Shown: positions 44,314 through 53,927, counted from the first letter of the stretch. The stretch: 64,000 nt of DNA from Shimia sp039969785 (GCF_039969785.1 NZ_JBDVNC010000037.1:209532-273531), one strand, 5' to 3'. Program-made: numbers and translations. The notes: generated by a model from the letters alone, not told the origin.

Positions 44314-44808
44314 TCACAGCAATTTTTGCATCAGAACCAAATCCATCCAGCGTCCGAATTTTCGCCCAACCTCGGGCATGTGCCCGGCATGTTCAAACCC
44401 CATCCGCGCATGAAACGCCACGGCCGCATCGTTTTCCCCGCCTATGCATGCAACAAGCACATGCACGCCATCTCGCCGTGCGCCGTTCTCAATGGCTTGC
44501 ATCAAATCACGGCCTAAACCGCACCCGCGTGCAGTGTGATCCAGATAAATCGTGTGCTCAAACGTATGCCGGTATCCCACACTGCCGCGGAATTGCGCCC
44601 AAGTCGCAAAACCCAACACCTGATCATCGTTGTCCGCATCATCGTCCACAGCCACCAACACAGCCGCGCCGCGCGCCTCTATGATGTCCAACACCTCGGA
44701 AACTGACTTTTCCGTTTTGTTGAACGTGCTCACGCCCTCTCGGATTTCCGTGTTCCAGATACGCGTGATCGCATCCGCGTCGTCCACTATGGCTTGCCTC
44801 AACTTCAT
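44314..44808 (-). CDS. GNAT-family N-acetyltransferase
   Basis: 164-aa acetyltransferase of the phosphinothricin/methionine-sulfone acetyltransferase subgroup. It uses acetyl-CoA; motif A is HTARGCGLGRDLMQAIE (Q/RxxGxG/A form), preceded by TFEHTIYLD. The C-terminal GFEHAGHMPEVGRKFGRWMDLVLMQ is characteristic. It overlaps the upstream VOC-type gene by 4 bp (ATGA), so the two are translationally coupled. Substrate unknown. Confidence 0.87.
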   Translation of the reverse strand: MKLRQAIVDDADAITRIWNTEIREGVSTFNKTEKSVSEVLDIIEARGAAVLVAVDDDADNDDQVLGFATWAQFRGSVGYRHTFEHTIYLDHTARGCGLGRDLMQAIENGARRDGVHVLVACIGGENDAAVAFHARMGFEHAGHMPEVGRKFGRWMDLVLMQKLL

Positions 44809-45410
44809 GTCAGCACGCGTTCGCCATGCGGCGTATCAAACGAGGCCTGCAATCCGGCATCTCCGGGCACAAACACAACCCGCGCATCATCCAACGCAAC
44901 CAGATCGCGCAAAGCTTTGGCCTCGGGATGTGCGATCTCCAACCTTCGCAAACGGCATCCGGACGCGCTCAGCAAATCCCCCGGTGTCTTTGCGACATTC
45001 CACTGGATCAATGCCGGGAACAGATTATCATACGGCAACACGCCTGAACCGGGCACCGCCATGCGCCAACTCAGATCGCCCCGTACCAGCGACACGGGTT
45101 GTCCGGCATCTACCGGAAGTTTCGCCAAAGCCTGATCCAGATCATCCACCCGGCAAATCCAGTTCTGCAAACGCGGTCCGCCCTCAAACCGATCCAGATC
45201 GAACCAGCGCGCGCGGCCCGGATCGGGTGCCTCGGGGTCGATTGCAATCGCCTCAAGGTACAATCCATCGCCCAATCCCAACAGGCGGTTATGCGTGCCG
45301 AAATGGGCATGTTTCCCCCCGGGCAGCAATTTTACCCCCAGCGCGGTTTCAACATGATCGACTGCGTCAATTAAATTTTCGCCAGCTATGGCAATATGGT
45401 CAAGTTTCAC
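44805..45410 (-). CDS. Glyoxalase_3/VOC-like protein
   Basis: 201-aa protein resembling the Glyoxalase_3 (VOC fold) family: LDHIAIAGENLIDAVDHVETALGV at the N-terminus, GTHNRLLGLGDGLYLEAIAID next and PALIQWN later. It starts with GTG at 45410, with GGGGA upstream. It overlaps the GNAT gene by 4 bp and is divergent from nhaA (81-bp gap). Enzymatic activity not identified. Confidence 0.8.
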   Translation of the reverse strand: MKLDHIAIAGENLIDAVDHVETALGVKLLPGGKHAHFGTHNRLLGLGDGLYLEAIAIDPEAPDPGRARWFDLDRFEGGPRLQNWICRVDDLDQALAKLPVDAGQPVSLVRGDLSWRMAVPGSGVLPYDNLFPALIQWNVAKTPGDLLSASGCRLRRLEIAHPEAKALRDLVALDDARVVFVPGDAGLQASFDTPHGERVLT

Positions 45411-45491
45411 GCAAAATCCCCATTTTCTGGTATTGATTGGGCGGCATTACGCCCCATGTGTCGAAACAGAATATTCATACAGGGATTCAAA

Positions 45492-46688
45492 ATGGTTTTG
45501 CGTGCAATTGAAAAGCTTTTTCGACACGAGGCCGCCGGTGGCGTCGCGCTAATGGTCTCGGCCGCGCTGGCTTTGATCGTGGCCAATTCCGCCTTGTCGG
45601 GCAGCTATGAAGCCTTCCTTAACAGCGTGCTCAGCGTCACGGTGAACGGCACCGGTCTGGAAAAGCCGCTGATCCTGTGGATCAACGACGGCTTAATGGC
45701 GATCTTCTTCTTCCTGATCGGGCTGGAACTGAAGTACGAAATTGTCGAAGGCCGTCTGCGCAACCCACGCGACGTGATTCTGCCCGGAGCGGCAGCCGTG
45801 GGCGGCATGGCACTGCCCGCCATCGTCTATGCCGCCATCAACTGGGGCAATCCTGAAACCATCAGCGGATGGGCCATCCCTGCGGCCACAGACATTGCGT
45901 TCGCGCTTGGTATTCTGGCCCTTGTCGGCAGCCGCGCACCAATTGCGCTCAAAGTGTTCCTGCTGACCCTCGCCATTCTGGATGACCTTGGCGCTATCCT
46001 TGTGATCGCGATTTTCTATACCGCAGAGCTCAAGGTCAATTACCTGCTGATGGCGCTGATCCCGCTGGCCGGGTTGTTCCTGCTGCAAAGCCAGCGCTCG
46101 CACCGGGTTGCACCGGCATTGTTGCTGGGCGCTGTCATGTGGGTGCTGGTCCTGAAATCCGGCGTGCACGCCACGCTCGCAGGTGTCGTGACCGCCTTCC
46201 TGATCCCGATCCACGACAAGAACGGCGGCTCGCCGCTGCATGCACTGGAAAAAGGTCTCGCGCCCTATGTTGGCTTTGTCATCGTGCCGATCTTTGCCTT
46301 TGCCAATGCGGGCGTTGTGCTCAAAGGCATGTCCCCGGCAGACCTGCTGAACCCCGTCCCGATGGGCATCGCGCTTGGGCTTATTCTGGGCAAACAGATT
46401 GGCGTGTTTGGCACCACGTGGGCAATTGTCAAACTTGGGTTTGCCCGACTGCCGGACCGGGTCACATGGACCCATATCTATGGTGTCTCCTGTCTGGCCG
46501 GGATCGGCTTTACCATGTCGCTCTTTATCGGCGGTCTCAGCTTTGCCTCGCCTGACCTGATGAATGATGTGCGCGTCGGAGTTCTGACCGGGTCCATTAT
46601 CTCGGCCATCATCGGCTACGTGGTGCTGTCCCGCGCCAAAAACCCGGCACTCGAGACGGACGAAGAGACGGAAACCGAAGCCGCATAA
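45492..46688 (+). CDS. nhaA: Na+/H+ antiporter NhaA
   Basis: 398-aa inner-membrane antiporter exchanging sodium for protons. The family's adjacent aspartates are in LAILDDLGAILVIAIFY, and AIPAATDIAFALGIL and GPFFLPAHAT-type elements are approximated by KSGVHATLAGV. Eleven to twelve helices are expected. The start at 45492 (MVLRAIEKLFRHEAAGGVALM) matches the family; in-frame codons back to 45396 overlap the divergent gene region. A terminator follows. Confidence 0.95.
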   Translation: MVLRAIEKLFRHEAAGGVALMVSAALALIVANSALSGSYEAFLNSVLSVTVNGTGLEKPLILWINDGLMAIFFFLIGLELKYEIVEGRLRNPRDVILPGAAAVGGMALPAIVYAAINWGNPETISGWAIPAATDIAFALGILALVGSRAPIALKVFLLTLAILDDLGAILVIAIFYTAELKVNYLLMALIPLAGLFLLQSQRSHRVAPALLLGAVMWVLVLKSGVHATLAGVVTAFLIPIHDKNGGSPLHALEKGLAPYVGFVIVPIFAFANAGVVLKGMSPADLLNPVPMGIALGLILGKQIGVFGTTWAIVKLGFARLPDRVTWTHIYGVSCLAGIGFTMSLFIGGLSFASPDLMNDVRVGVLTGSIISAIIGYVVLSRAKNPALETDEETETEAA

Positions 46689-46718
46689 GGCTTGGCGCCC
46701 CGCGCTCATTAAACAAAA

Positions 46719-46751
46719 AAAAGAGGCGCCGATTTCCCGGCGCCTCTTTTT
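46719..46751. terminator. Bidirectional rho-independent terminator
   Basis: AGAGGCGCC (46722-46730) pairs with GGCGCCTCT (46739-46747) around GATTTCCC, flanked by an A-run on the left and a T-run on the right. It can terminate nhaA from the left and the methylmalonyl-CoA mutase gene from the right. Confidence 0.92.
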
Positions 46752-46786
46752 GTATCTCCTGCGGACCACTGGCCCACGACCTAGCC

Positions 46787-48913
46787 CTATCCGCGCGCGG
46801 CGCGGATCAGTTTCAGAATATCCTGTGCAGCTTCGGGAATATTGGTGCCCGGCCCAAAGATCGCCTTTACGCCCGCGTTTTGCAGGAACTCGTAATCCTG
46901 CTGTGGGATCACGCCACCGCAAATCACAATGATGTCCTCTGCGTCTTTATCCTTCAACGCAGCGATCAGCTGAGGCGCCAGCGTTTTGTGCCCTGCCGCC
47001 TGCGAGGAAATGCCAACCACGTGCACGTCATTGTCCAGCGCGTCCTGCGCGGCCTCATCCGGTGTCTGGAACAGCGGCCCCACGTCGACGTCAAAGCCGA
47101 TATCGGCAAAGGCCGTGGCAATCACCTTGGCGCCCCGATCGTGCCCGTCCTGACCCATTTTCACCACCAGCATCCGAGGACGGCGGCCCTCTTCTTCGGC
47201 AAACGCATCCACCGATTTCTGAATTGCGGCAAAGCCTTCGTCGCCCTCATAAGCCGCGCCATAGACCCCGGCCAATGTCTTGACCTCGGCCCGGTGACGG
47301 CCAAATTCGTTTTCCATTGCCATGCTGATTTCTCCAACAGATGCCCGTGCCCGGGCGGCCTCAACCGCTGCCGCCAACAAATTACCGCCTTCTTTGGCAA
47401 TACGCGTCAGGTCGGTTAATGCTGCCTGACACGCCGTCTCGTCACGCTCAGAGCGCAAAGTCTCCAGACGCGCAACCTGGCTTTCACGCACAGCCACGTT
47501 GTCGACGTCCAGAATGTCCATCAGGTCTTCGCTTTCTTTGCGATACTTGTTGACCCCGACAATCACTTCGTCGCCCTTGTCGATCATCGCCTGACGCGTC
47601 GCCGCACTCTCTTCGATACGCAGCTTGGGCATGCCCGTGGCCACCGCCTTGGTCATGCCGCCCATCTCTTCGACCTCTTCGATCAGCGCCCAGGCCTTTT
47701 CGATCAGCTCGTTGGTCAGGCTTTCGATGTAATAGGACCCTGCCAGCGGATCGACCACATTGGTCACGCCGGTCTCTTCCTGCAACACCAGCTGCGTGTT
47801 GCGCGCAATCCGGGCCGAGAAATCGGTTGGCAGCGCAATCGCTTCGTCCAGCGCATTGGTGTGCAACGACTGTGTGCCGCCCAACACCGCGCTCATCGCC
47901 TCATAGGCGGTGCGGATCACGTTGTTATAGGGGTCTTGCTCCTGCAAGCTCACACCCGACGTCTGGCAATGGGTGCGCAGCATCTTGGAGCGTTCAGATT
48001 TCGCGCCAAACTCGGTCATGATCCGATGCCAGATCGTGCGCGCCGCGCGCAGCTTGGCAATCTCCATAAAGAAATTCATGCCAATCGCAAAAAAGAACGA
48101 CAACCGCCCGGCAAACTTGTCCACATCCATGCCCGCATCCATCGCCGCACGCACATATTCACGCCCGTCCGCCAAGGTATAGGCCAGCTCCTGTACAAGG
48201 TTCGCGCCCGCCTCTTGCATGTGATAGCCCGAGATCGAGATCGAGTTGAATTTCGGCATTTCATTGCTGGTATATTCAATGATGTCCGAAATGATCCGCA
48301 TGCTTGGCTCAGGCGGATAGATATAAGTATTGCGCACCATGAACTCTTTCAGAATGTCGTTCTGAATGGTGCCCGCCAGCAGGCTCTTGTCATGCCCCTG
48401 CTCTTCTCCGGCAACGATAAAGTTCGCCAAAATCGGGATCACGGCGCCGTTCATGGTCATCGACACTGACACTTTGTCCAGCGGGATACCGTCAAACAGC
48501 ACCTTCATGTCCTCGACACTGTCAATCGCCACACCGGCCTTGCCGACATCGCCAACCACGCGCGGGTGATCGCTGTCATACCCGCGATGCGTGGCCAAAT
48601 CGAAGGCCACCGAAACGCCCTGTTGACCCGCAGCCAGATTGCGCCGGTAAAACGCGTTGGATTCTTCGGCTGTCGAAAACCCGGCATATTGACGGATTGT
48701 CCACGGACGCCCGGCATACATTGTCGCCTTTGGTCCACGTGTGAACGGCCCGAACCCCGGCATGCTGCCCATATGCGGCAGGCCGTCGGTGTCAGCTTCG
48801 GTATAAAGCGGTTTAACGTCGATGCCTTCCAGCGTGTTCCACGTCAAATCGTCCAGCGGACGACCCCGCAGTTCTTTTTCGGCCAGTTCGGTCCATTTCT
48901 TGGTGTCGGTCAT
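46787..48913 (-). CDS. scpA: Methylmalonyl-CoA mutase
   Basis: 708-aa adenosylcobalamin enzyme interconverting (R)-methylmalonyl-CoA and succinyl-CoA, the last step of propionyl-CoA assimilation. The N-terminal substrate barrel includes TIRQYAGFSTAEESNAFYRRN. The C-terminal B12 domain has the base-off motif DGHDRGAK and VGISSQAAGH. It is the single-chain form. The start at 48913 has a GAGGAAG site. It follows the sulfotransferase-like gene by 21 bp, so the two may be co-transcribed. PccA and PccB are encoded further along the same strand. Confidence 0.96.
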   Translation of the reverse strand: MTDTKKWTELAEKELRGRPLDDLTWNTLEGIDVKPLYTEADTDGLPHMGSMPGFGPFTRGPKATMYAGRPWTIRQYAGFSTAEESNAFYRRNLAAGQQGVSVAFDLATHRGYDSDHPRVVGDVGKAGVAIDSVEDMKVLFDGIPLDKVSVSMTMNGAVIPILANFIVAGEEQGHDKSLLAGTIQNDILKEFMVRNTYIYPPEPSMRIISDIIEYTSNEMPKFNSISISGYHMQEAGANLVQELAYTLADGREYVRAAMDAGMDVDKFAGRLSFFFAIGMNFFMEIAKLRAARTIWHRIMTEFGAKSERSKMLRTHCQTSGVSLQEQDPYNNVIRTAYEAMSAVLGGTQSLHTNALDEAIALPTDFSARIARNTQLVLQEETGVTNVVDPLAGSYYIESLTNELIEKAWALIEEVEEMGGMTKAVATGMPKLRIEESAATRQAMIDKGDEVIVGVNKYRKESEDLMDILDVDNVAVRESQVARLETLRSERDETACQAALTDLTRIAKEGGNLLAAAVEAARARASVGEISMAMENEFGRHRAEVKTLAGVYGAAYEGDEGFAAIQKSVDAFAEEEGRRPRMLVVKMGQDGHDRGAKVIATAFADIGFDVDVGPLFQTPDEAAQDALDNDVHVVGISSQAAGHKTLAPQLIAALKDKDAEDIIVICGGVIPQQDYEFLQNAGVKAIFGPGTNIPEAAQDILKLIRAARG

Positions 48914-48934
48914 GACGTCTTCCTCGTTTATCTT

Positions 48935-49894
48935 TTACGCACCGGCCAGCGGGGTATTCCCCGTCTGATCAAATGCGGCTTCCTCTATCAAAAATGCCAG
49001 ACCATCCGCCCCGGCGCGCAGCCAGTGCATATCGTCGGCATAAATCTCTCTCAGGGTTGCGGACTGCACCGCATCAAACGGCCGCCAACGGCCCCAACCA
49101 TCGGGCAAGCCCAAATCCGTCTGCCCCCGATCGCGCAAAACCTGTCGCAGCTCGCCCAGCGCGGGCGCTTCTTTCAGCACGATCTCTTCGCCATTGCGTG
49201 GCATGGAAAAGCGTCCCGCCACAGCATATTCCACGATGTCATGATTGCGCCCGCCCAGCCGCTCATACGGCGCGACCAGAATATCCGCACCCGGCACAGC
49301 ACAGGCCAGATCGGTGATCACGTCACGCCAGCTGCGCGGCTGCGTCACAAGCCGGTCCAGCGCGCCCGCATTTGGCACGCGCGCGCCCTGTGGCACAGCC
49401 CAGCTTAATGACGAGGTCCAGAAATCTTCCAGCGAACGCACGGTCAGGATCACGCGGCGCACCTGCCCGCCAAAGGCGTGGCTCATGCGCGCCATGCGTT
49501 CCCCGGTTGCCGGGTACAGCCGCTGACGGCGTACATTGTCACCCAAACTGCCCAGCATGTTTGGCTCAATCACCAAAAGGTCACTGACCTCACGGCGCTG
49601 CAAACCGGCCACGCGCAACGCGACCCGGCCAGCCCCGCGCGCGCGACGTCGCGCAACACCTGACCGCCCCGATGCCAGAAACAGGCCATCCATCAACCCA
49701 TGGCGTGTGTCGCGCGGCGTCCAGACCTCTGTGTCATGCGCGCGCAGATGCGCCCTTTGCCCCGCAAGATAGGCGCAAAAGCTGGTCAGCCCGGTGCGAT
49801 GGGCTCCAACATGCAAAATCACATCCACGGCGGCGCGCCCTTTGTCCAAGACCGCACGACCGCGTGCGGCCAGATATGTCTGGACCGCCATCAT
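48935..49894 (-). CDS. Sulfotransferase-like P-loop protein
   Basis: 319-aa protein with an N-terminal nucleotide-binding loop of the sulfotransferase kind, DVILHVGAHRTGLTSFCAYLA near residue 25; the usual second T of the PAPS loop is L. A second motif (RRVILTVRSLEDFWTSSLSW) resembles the 3'-phosphate-binding segment. No signal peptide or transmembrane helix is clear. It lies 21 bp upstream of the mutase gene and is divergent from a DUF4174 gene. It may sulfate a carbohydrate or small molecule, but PAPS use is unproven. Confidence 0.65.
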   Translation of the reverse strand: MMAVQTYLAARGRAVLDKGRAAVDVILHVGAHRTGLTSFCAYLAGQRAHLRAHDTEVWTPRDTRHGLMDGLFLASGRSGVARRRARGAGRVALRVAGLQRREVSDLLVIEPNMLGSLGDNVRRQRLYPATGERMARMSHAFGGQVRRVILTVRSLEDFWTSSLSWAVPQGARVPNAGALDRLVTQPRSWRDVITDLACAVPGADILVAPYERLGGRNHDIVEYAVAGRFSMPRNGEEIVLKEAPALGELRQVLRDRGQTDLGLPDGWGRWRPFDAVQSATLREIYADDMHWLRAGADGLAFLIEEAAFDQTGNTPLAGA

Positions 49895-50005
49895 GCCGCA
49901 ACAGGGATGGATATCGGCTTAACACGGAAAATTTTCCCGTCCCAAGCACAATTGGATGTCGCAAAACGGCGTGCGCTGCATATATTGACCATAGCAGGAG
50001 ACATC

Positions 50006-50476
50006 ATGACCCACCGCTTAGCCTTTGTTCTGACAGCTTTTCTGGGTGCCAATGGCGCCCTGGCGCAGGCCGCTGAAACGGTCGACGCCACCAGCGATGC
50101 GTCTACCGAGCAGGACGCACTGTTTGCAGATGGCCAAACCGCCACGCTGGATGACTTTCTGTGGCTCAAACGGCCGGTGGTCGTTTTTGCAGATTCTGAC
50201 CGGGACCCCCGGTTCACGCAGCAAATTGACCTGCTGAACGCGTTGCCCCATGAAATGCTGGAACGTGACGTGGTTGTGCTGACAGATACCGACCCCGCAG
50301 CTGGCTCCGCCCTGCGCGAGGCTTTGCGCCCCCGTGGGTTCATGCTCGTGGTGATGGGCAAAGACGGCAAGATATATCTGCGCAAACCCGCCCCACGCAA
50401 TATCCGCGAAATTTCGCGCACAATCGACAGCATGCCGGTGCGCCAGCAGGAAATCCGCGACAGCCATTCCCGGTAA
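50006..50476 (+). CDS. Exported DUF4174 family protein
   Basis: 156-aa protein with a signal peptide (residues 1-21, A-L-A-Q) and a thioredoxin-like DUF4174 domain (LDDFLWLKRPVVVFADSDRDPRF, and later FMLVVMGKDGKIYLRKPAPRN). No CxxC redox motif is present. The start at 50006 has a GCAGGAGA site; a long in-frame extension upstream overlaps the divergent gene and is rejected. It converges with an aldo/keto reductase gene (28-bp gap). Function unknown; periplasmic. Confidence 0.82.
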   Translation: MTHRLAFVLTAFLGANGALAQAAETVDATSDASTEQDALFADGQTATLDDFLWLKRPVVVFADSDRDPRFTQQIDLLNALPHEMLERDVVVLTDTDPAAGSALREALRPRGFMLVVMGKDGKIYLRKPAPRNIREISRTIDSMPVRQQEIRDSHSR

Positions 50477-50504
50477 CGGATCGTGATATGTATGTGTGCG
50501 GCCC

Positions 50505-51413
50505 TCATGGCATCGACGTCCCTTTGGCCGCTTCCAGAACCGCATACCAATCCCGGCGCGTCATCTGCACATCATAGGCGCGCGCCGAGGCGGTAATCCG
50601 CTCGGGCGATTGCGTACCAATCAGGGCAAACCCTGTTGCCGGATGCGCCAACACCCAAGCCAGTGCTGCATGATCCACGCCAACTTCATTGCGATGCGCT
50701 ATCTCTTCCAGCACGGCCAGAACCCGAGCGTCCACACTGCCCGGCTCACCACGCGCACCGGGCACCAACCGACCACCACCCAGCGGCGACCACGCCATCA
50801 AGGCCAGCCCCAGTTCCTGGGCGATATCGGTTGATCCGTCTTCCAGCGCCCCCACACATGTTGGCGAAAACTCGGGCTGAGTGGCCACCAGTGGGAAATC
50901 CAGTTTGGACTGCAACGCGCGGATTTGTGCAGGGCTGAAATTCGACACGCCCGCTGCGCGAATTTTGCCATCCGCCCGCAACGTCGTCAGCGCGCCCGCC
51001 ACCTCGTCATAGGACGCCAGCAAATCAGGTCGATGGATCAGGAACACGTCAATCCGGTCGGTTTTCAAACGTGCAAGCGATGCTTCACAACTGTTGATCA
51101 GTGTATGCGCGCGACTGTCATAAGGGATGGGTGGATGAATACCGCCCTTGGTTACCAGAACAATCTGATCCCGCAGACCGGGCGACCCGGCAATCACATC
51201 GCCCAGCACCTTTTCCGCACCACCAAACCCGGCGGTGCCACCATACACGGCCGCTGTGTCCATCAAGTTGGCCCCGATGGCCAAAGCCGCATCTATCTTG
51301 GCCTGCGCCTCGTGTGGCGCAAACCCTGCAAACCGCCAACAACCATAGGCAATCCGACCCGCCTCAAACGGACCGATATCTGCACGTCTGGCAATTGGCA
51401 GCGCGTCTTTCAT
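50505..51413 (-). CDS. Aldo/keto reductase
   Basis: 302-aa NAD(P)H-dependent oxidoreductase with a TIM-barrel fold. The catalytic tetrad is visible: Asp in NLMDTAAVYGG (with Tyr), Lys in IVLVTKGGIH and His in DVFLIHRPD. The C-terminal coenzyme site is FALIGTQSPERI. It starts one base after the pccA stop, so it is probably in the pccA operon. The substrate is unknown, and no direct role in propionate metabolism is evident. Confidence 0.9.
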   Translation of the reverse strand: MKDALPIARRADIGPFEAGRIAYGCWRFAGFAPHEAQAKIDAALAIGANLMDTAAVYGGTAGFGGAEKVLGDVIAGSPGLRDQIVLVTKGGIHPPIPYDSRAHTLINSCEASLARLKTDRIDVFLIHRPDLLASYDEVAGALTTLRADGKIRAAGVSNFSPAQIRALQSKLDFPLVATQPEFSPTCVGALEDGSTDIAQELGLALMAWSPLGGGRLVPGARGEPGSVDARVLAVLEEIAHRNEVGVDHAALAWVLAHPATGFALIGTQSPERITASARAYDVQMTRRDWYAVLEAAKGTSMP

Positions 51414-51414
51414 A

Positions 51415-53460
51415 TCATTCGAACTCCATGATCACGTCGTCCACCGCAAGGCTGTCGCCCGCACTGGCATTGATCTTGGCCACGATGCCTTTCTTTTCGG
51501 CGCGCAGAATGTTCTCCATCTTCATCGCCTCAACCGTGCACAGTGCCTGACCTTCCTGCACTTCGTCACCCACATCGGCGTTGACCTTCACGATCAGCCC
51601 CGGCATTGGGCACAGCAACAGCCGCGACGTGTCCGGCGGCAGTTTTTCTGGCATCAAGCGGGCCAGCTCGGTCTGACGCGGCGTGCGCACATGCACTTTC
51701 AGATCCGCCCCACGCGACCGGATACGGAACCCGCCCGACACTTTGCCGATCTTCAGGACAAGCGTTTCCCCGTCCACTTTCAGCGTTGCCAGCTTGTCGC
51801 CCGGTGTCCAGTCCGACGTCACCCGCATCTTGCCGCCATCTTCGAATTTGATGGTCGAGCCTTTCTTGTCGGCCTTTACCTTAACGGCAAATTCCTGACC
51901 TTGCAGTGTCACCACCCATTTCTTGCCAACCCGGCGCTCGTGATTGCCCATCCGGCCCGACACGCGGGTGCGGCGAATTTCGGCAACACGGTGCATGGCG
52001 GCAGCACTGGCCGCAATCCGGCGCAGCGATTCTGTTGGCAGTTCAACGCCTTCAAACCCATCGGGATACTGTTCCTCGATAAAGGCCGTGGTCATGTCAC
52101 CGGCAATAAACACCGGGTGATCCATCACCGCACTCAGGAATGGCAGGTTGTGACCAATGCCCTCAACCTCAAACCCGTCCAGCGCATTGCGCATCGCCTC
52201 AATCGCGGCGTCCCGGGTGGGCGCCCATGTGCACAGCTTGGCGATCATGGGGTCGTAATACATGCTGATCTCGCCGCCTTCATAGACTCCGGTGTCATTG
52301 CGCACGGCAATTGGACCCTCGGGCGCATCACCCTGCCATTTGTCGTTCTCTAACAGCGGCCCGGCGGCGATTTCCACTGGCGGGCGATAACGTGTCAACC
52401 GCCCGATAGACGGCAAAAAGCCGCGATACGGGTCTTCGGCGTAAAGCCGGTTTTCAATCGCCCAGCCGTTCAGTTGCACGTCGTCCTGCGAAATGCTCAG
52501 CGGTTCGCCATTGGCGACCCGGATCATCTGTTCCACCAAATCAACCCCGGTGATCAGCTCGGTCACAGGGTGTTCCACCTGCAAACGGGTGTTCATCTCA
52601 AGGAAATAAAAGTTGCGATCCCCGTCGACGATAAATTCCACGGTCCCGGCGCTGGCATAATCCACGGCCTGCGCCAAAGCGACGGCCTGTTCGCCCATCG
52701 CCTTGCGGGTTGCTTCGTCCAGAAACGGGCTTGGTGCTTCTTCAACGACCTTTTGCTGGCGTCGCTGGATCGAACACTCACGCTCGCCCAGATAGATGCC
52801 ATTGCCATGACTGTCGCACAGCACCTGAATTTCAATGTGGCGCGGCTGGGTGATGAATTTCTCAATGAAAATCCGATCATCGCCAAAGCTGTTGGCCGCC
52901 TCGTTCTTGGATGACTGAAAGCCCTCGCGCGCTTCTTCGTCGTTCCACGCGATCCGCATGCCCTTGCCGCCACCGCCGGCTGACGCCTTCAACATCACCG
53001 GATAGCCAATCTCGTTCGAGATCTTCACCGCTTCATCCGCGTCCTCGATCAGGCCCATATAGCCCGGCACCGTGGACACATTGGCGTCCTGTGCGATTTT
53101 CTTGGACGTAATCTTGTCGCCCATCTTTTCGATGGCGCCCACTGGCGGACCAACAAATGCGACACCTTCTGCGGCCAGCGCTTCGGCAAATTTGCTGTTT
53201 TCGGACAGAAAGCCATAGCCGGGATGCACAGCCTGCGCGCCGGTCGCGCGGATCGCGTCCATCACCTTGTCGATTACGATATAGGACTGGTTCGCCGGGG
53301 GCGGCCCAATATGCACCGCCTCATCTGCCATCTGCACATGCAGCGCCTGCTTGTCAGCATCCGAATACACGGCCACGGTCTTGATGCCCATCTTGCGGGC
53401 GGTCTTGATCACACGACAGGCGATCTCGCCCCGGTTAGCAATCAGGATCTTATCGAACAT
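51415..53460 (-). CDS. pccA: Propionyl-CoA carboxylase alpha subunit
   Basis: 681-aa biotin-dependent subunit. Biotin carboxylase (residues about 1-450: KILIANRGEIACRVIKTA, ASAGGGGKGMRIAW) is followed by the BT linker domain and a C-terminal biotinyl domain with the biotin-lysine motif EAMKMENIL. It carboxylates propionyl-CoA with PccB. The start at 53460 follows AGAAGGGACATGAA; an in-frame extension to 53550 crosses a terminator and is rejected. An aldo/keto reductase gene follows after one base. Confidence 0.96.
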   Translation of the reverse strand: MFDKILIANRGEIACRVIKTARKMGIKTVAVYSDADKQALHVQMADEAVHIGPPPANQSYIVIDKVMDAIRATGAQAVHPGYGFLSENSKFAEALAAEGVAFVGPPVGAIEKMGDKITSKKIAQDANVSTVPGYMGLIEDADEAVKISNEIGYPVMLKASAGGGGKGMRIAWNDEEAREGFQSSKNEAANSFGDDRIFIEKFITQPRHIEIQVLCDSHGNGIYLGERECSIQRRQQKVVEEAPSPFLDEATRKAMGEQAVALAQAVDYASAGTVEFIVDGDRNFYFLEMNTRLQVEHPVTELITGVDLVEQMIRVANGEPLSISQDDVQLNGWAIENRLYAEDPYRGFLPSIGRLTRYRPPVEIAAGPLLENDKWQGDAPEGPIAVRNDTGVYEGGEISMYYDPMIAKLCTWAPTRDAAIEAMRNALDGFEVEGIGHNLPFLSAVMDHPVFIAGDMTTAFIEEQYPDGFEGVELPTESLRRIAASAAAMHRVAEIRRTRVSGRMGNHERRVGKKWVVTLQGQEFAVKVKADKKGSTIKFEDGGKMRVTSDWTPGDKLATLKVDGETLVLKIGKVSGGFRIRSRGADLKVHVRTPRQTELARLMPEKLPPDTSRLLLCPMPGLIVKVNADVGDEVQEGQALCTVEAMKMENILRAEKKGIVAKINASAGDSLAVDDVIMEFE

Positions 53461-53518
53461 TTCATGTCCCTTCTGGTTCTTGTCCGGCGCGGGATGTGAC
53501 CCGCGCAGGGAGTGGCAA

Positions 53519-53560
53519 CAAAAAAGCCACCCGCGCCCGGTCATGGGCACTGGTGGCTTG
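53519..53560 (-). terminator. Rho-independent terminator upstream of pccA
   Basis: On the - strand AAGCCACC (53559-53552) pairs with GGTGGCTT (53531-53524), followed by a run of T's (53525-53521). It would end transcription from the lipoprotein gene at 53607-53813, which implies that pccA has its own promoter in the 60 bp that remain or depends on readthrough. Confidence 0.8.
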
Positions 53561-53606
53561 TTTAGTTTCGACAGACCGCAAAGCAGCGGCCCGCAATTTC
53601 AGAGGA

Positions 53607-53813
53607 TCAGCATTTACCAGGGTTTTCCTGGCAATAAATGACGTTGACGGCACTGCCCGCGACAACACCCGCGACGGCGCTCCCGCCCAGCACAACGGCT
53701 GTGGCCGCACCTGCGCCCGCGCCGATAAGGGCCTGTTCGCCCATGGTGTCGCCGCACGCGGCCAATCCAATTGCCGCAATGCCTGCGCATGCGTATTTCC
53801 AAATCTTTGACAT
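53607..53813 (-). CDS. Small glycine-rich lipoprotein
   Basis: 68-aa protein with a lipobox A-I-G-L-A-A-C (cysteine at residue 20), so probably a lipoprotein. The mature part is dominated by a glycine/alanine/valine stretch (LIGAGAGAATAVVLGGSAVAG), reminiscent of glycine-zipper proteins, and ends with two cysteines near the C-terminus (IYCQENPGKC). The start at 53813 (MSKIWKYACAG) is preceded by GAGGCACTGGCAG; upstream in-frame codons are unlikely. It has its own terminators on both sides, so it appears monocistronic. Function unknown. Confidence 0.75.
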   Translation of the reverse strand: MSKIWKYACAGIAAIGLAACGDTMGEQALIGAGAGAATAVVLGGSAVAGVVAGSAVNVIYCQENPGKC

Positions 53814-53886
53814 CTGCCAGTGCCTCTTGTGCGTCCGGCTCTGCGGCCCGGCCATTGTTCGGCCTTGTGACCACCCGGAACCATAC

Positions 53887-53927
53887 AAAAAACGGGTGAT
53901 CCCGCAGGGACGCTACAGGACCACCCG
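53887..53927 (-). terminator. Strong rho-independent terminator
   Basis: On the - strand a 10-bp stem CGGGTGGTCC / GGATCACCCG (one G-T pair) with a 15-base loop is followed by six T's. It lies 164 bp downstream of the gene at 54091-54447, an unusually long distance, so it may instead end a small RNA encoded in between. Confidence 0.85.

Noticed and set aside
45693..46922. Long - strand open frame of 409 codons opposite nhaA
   Set aside because: It runs through the nhaA terminator and lacks any family motif; nhaA is unambiguous.
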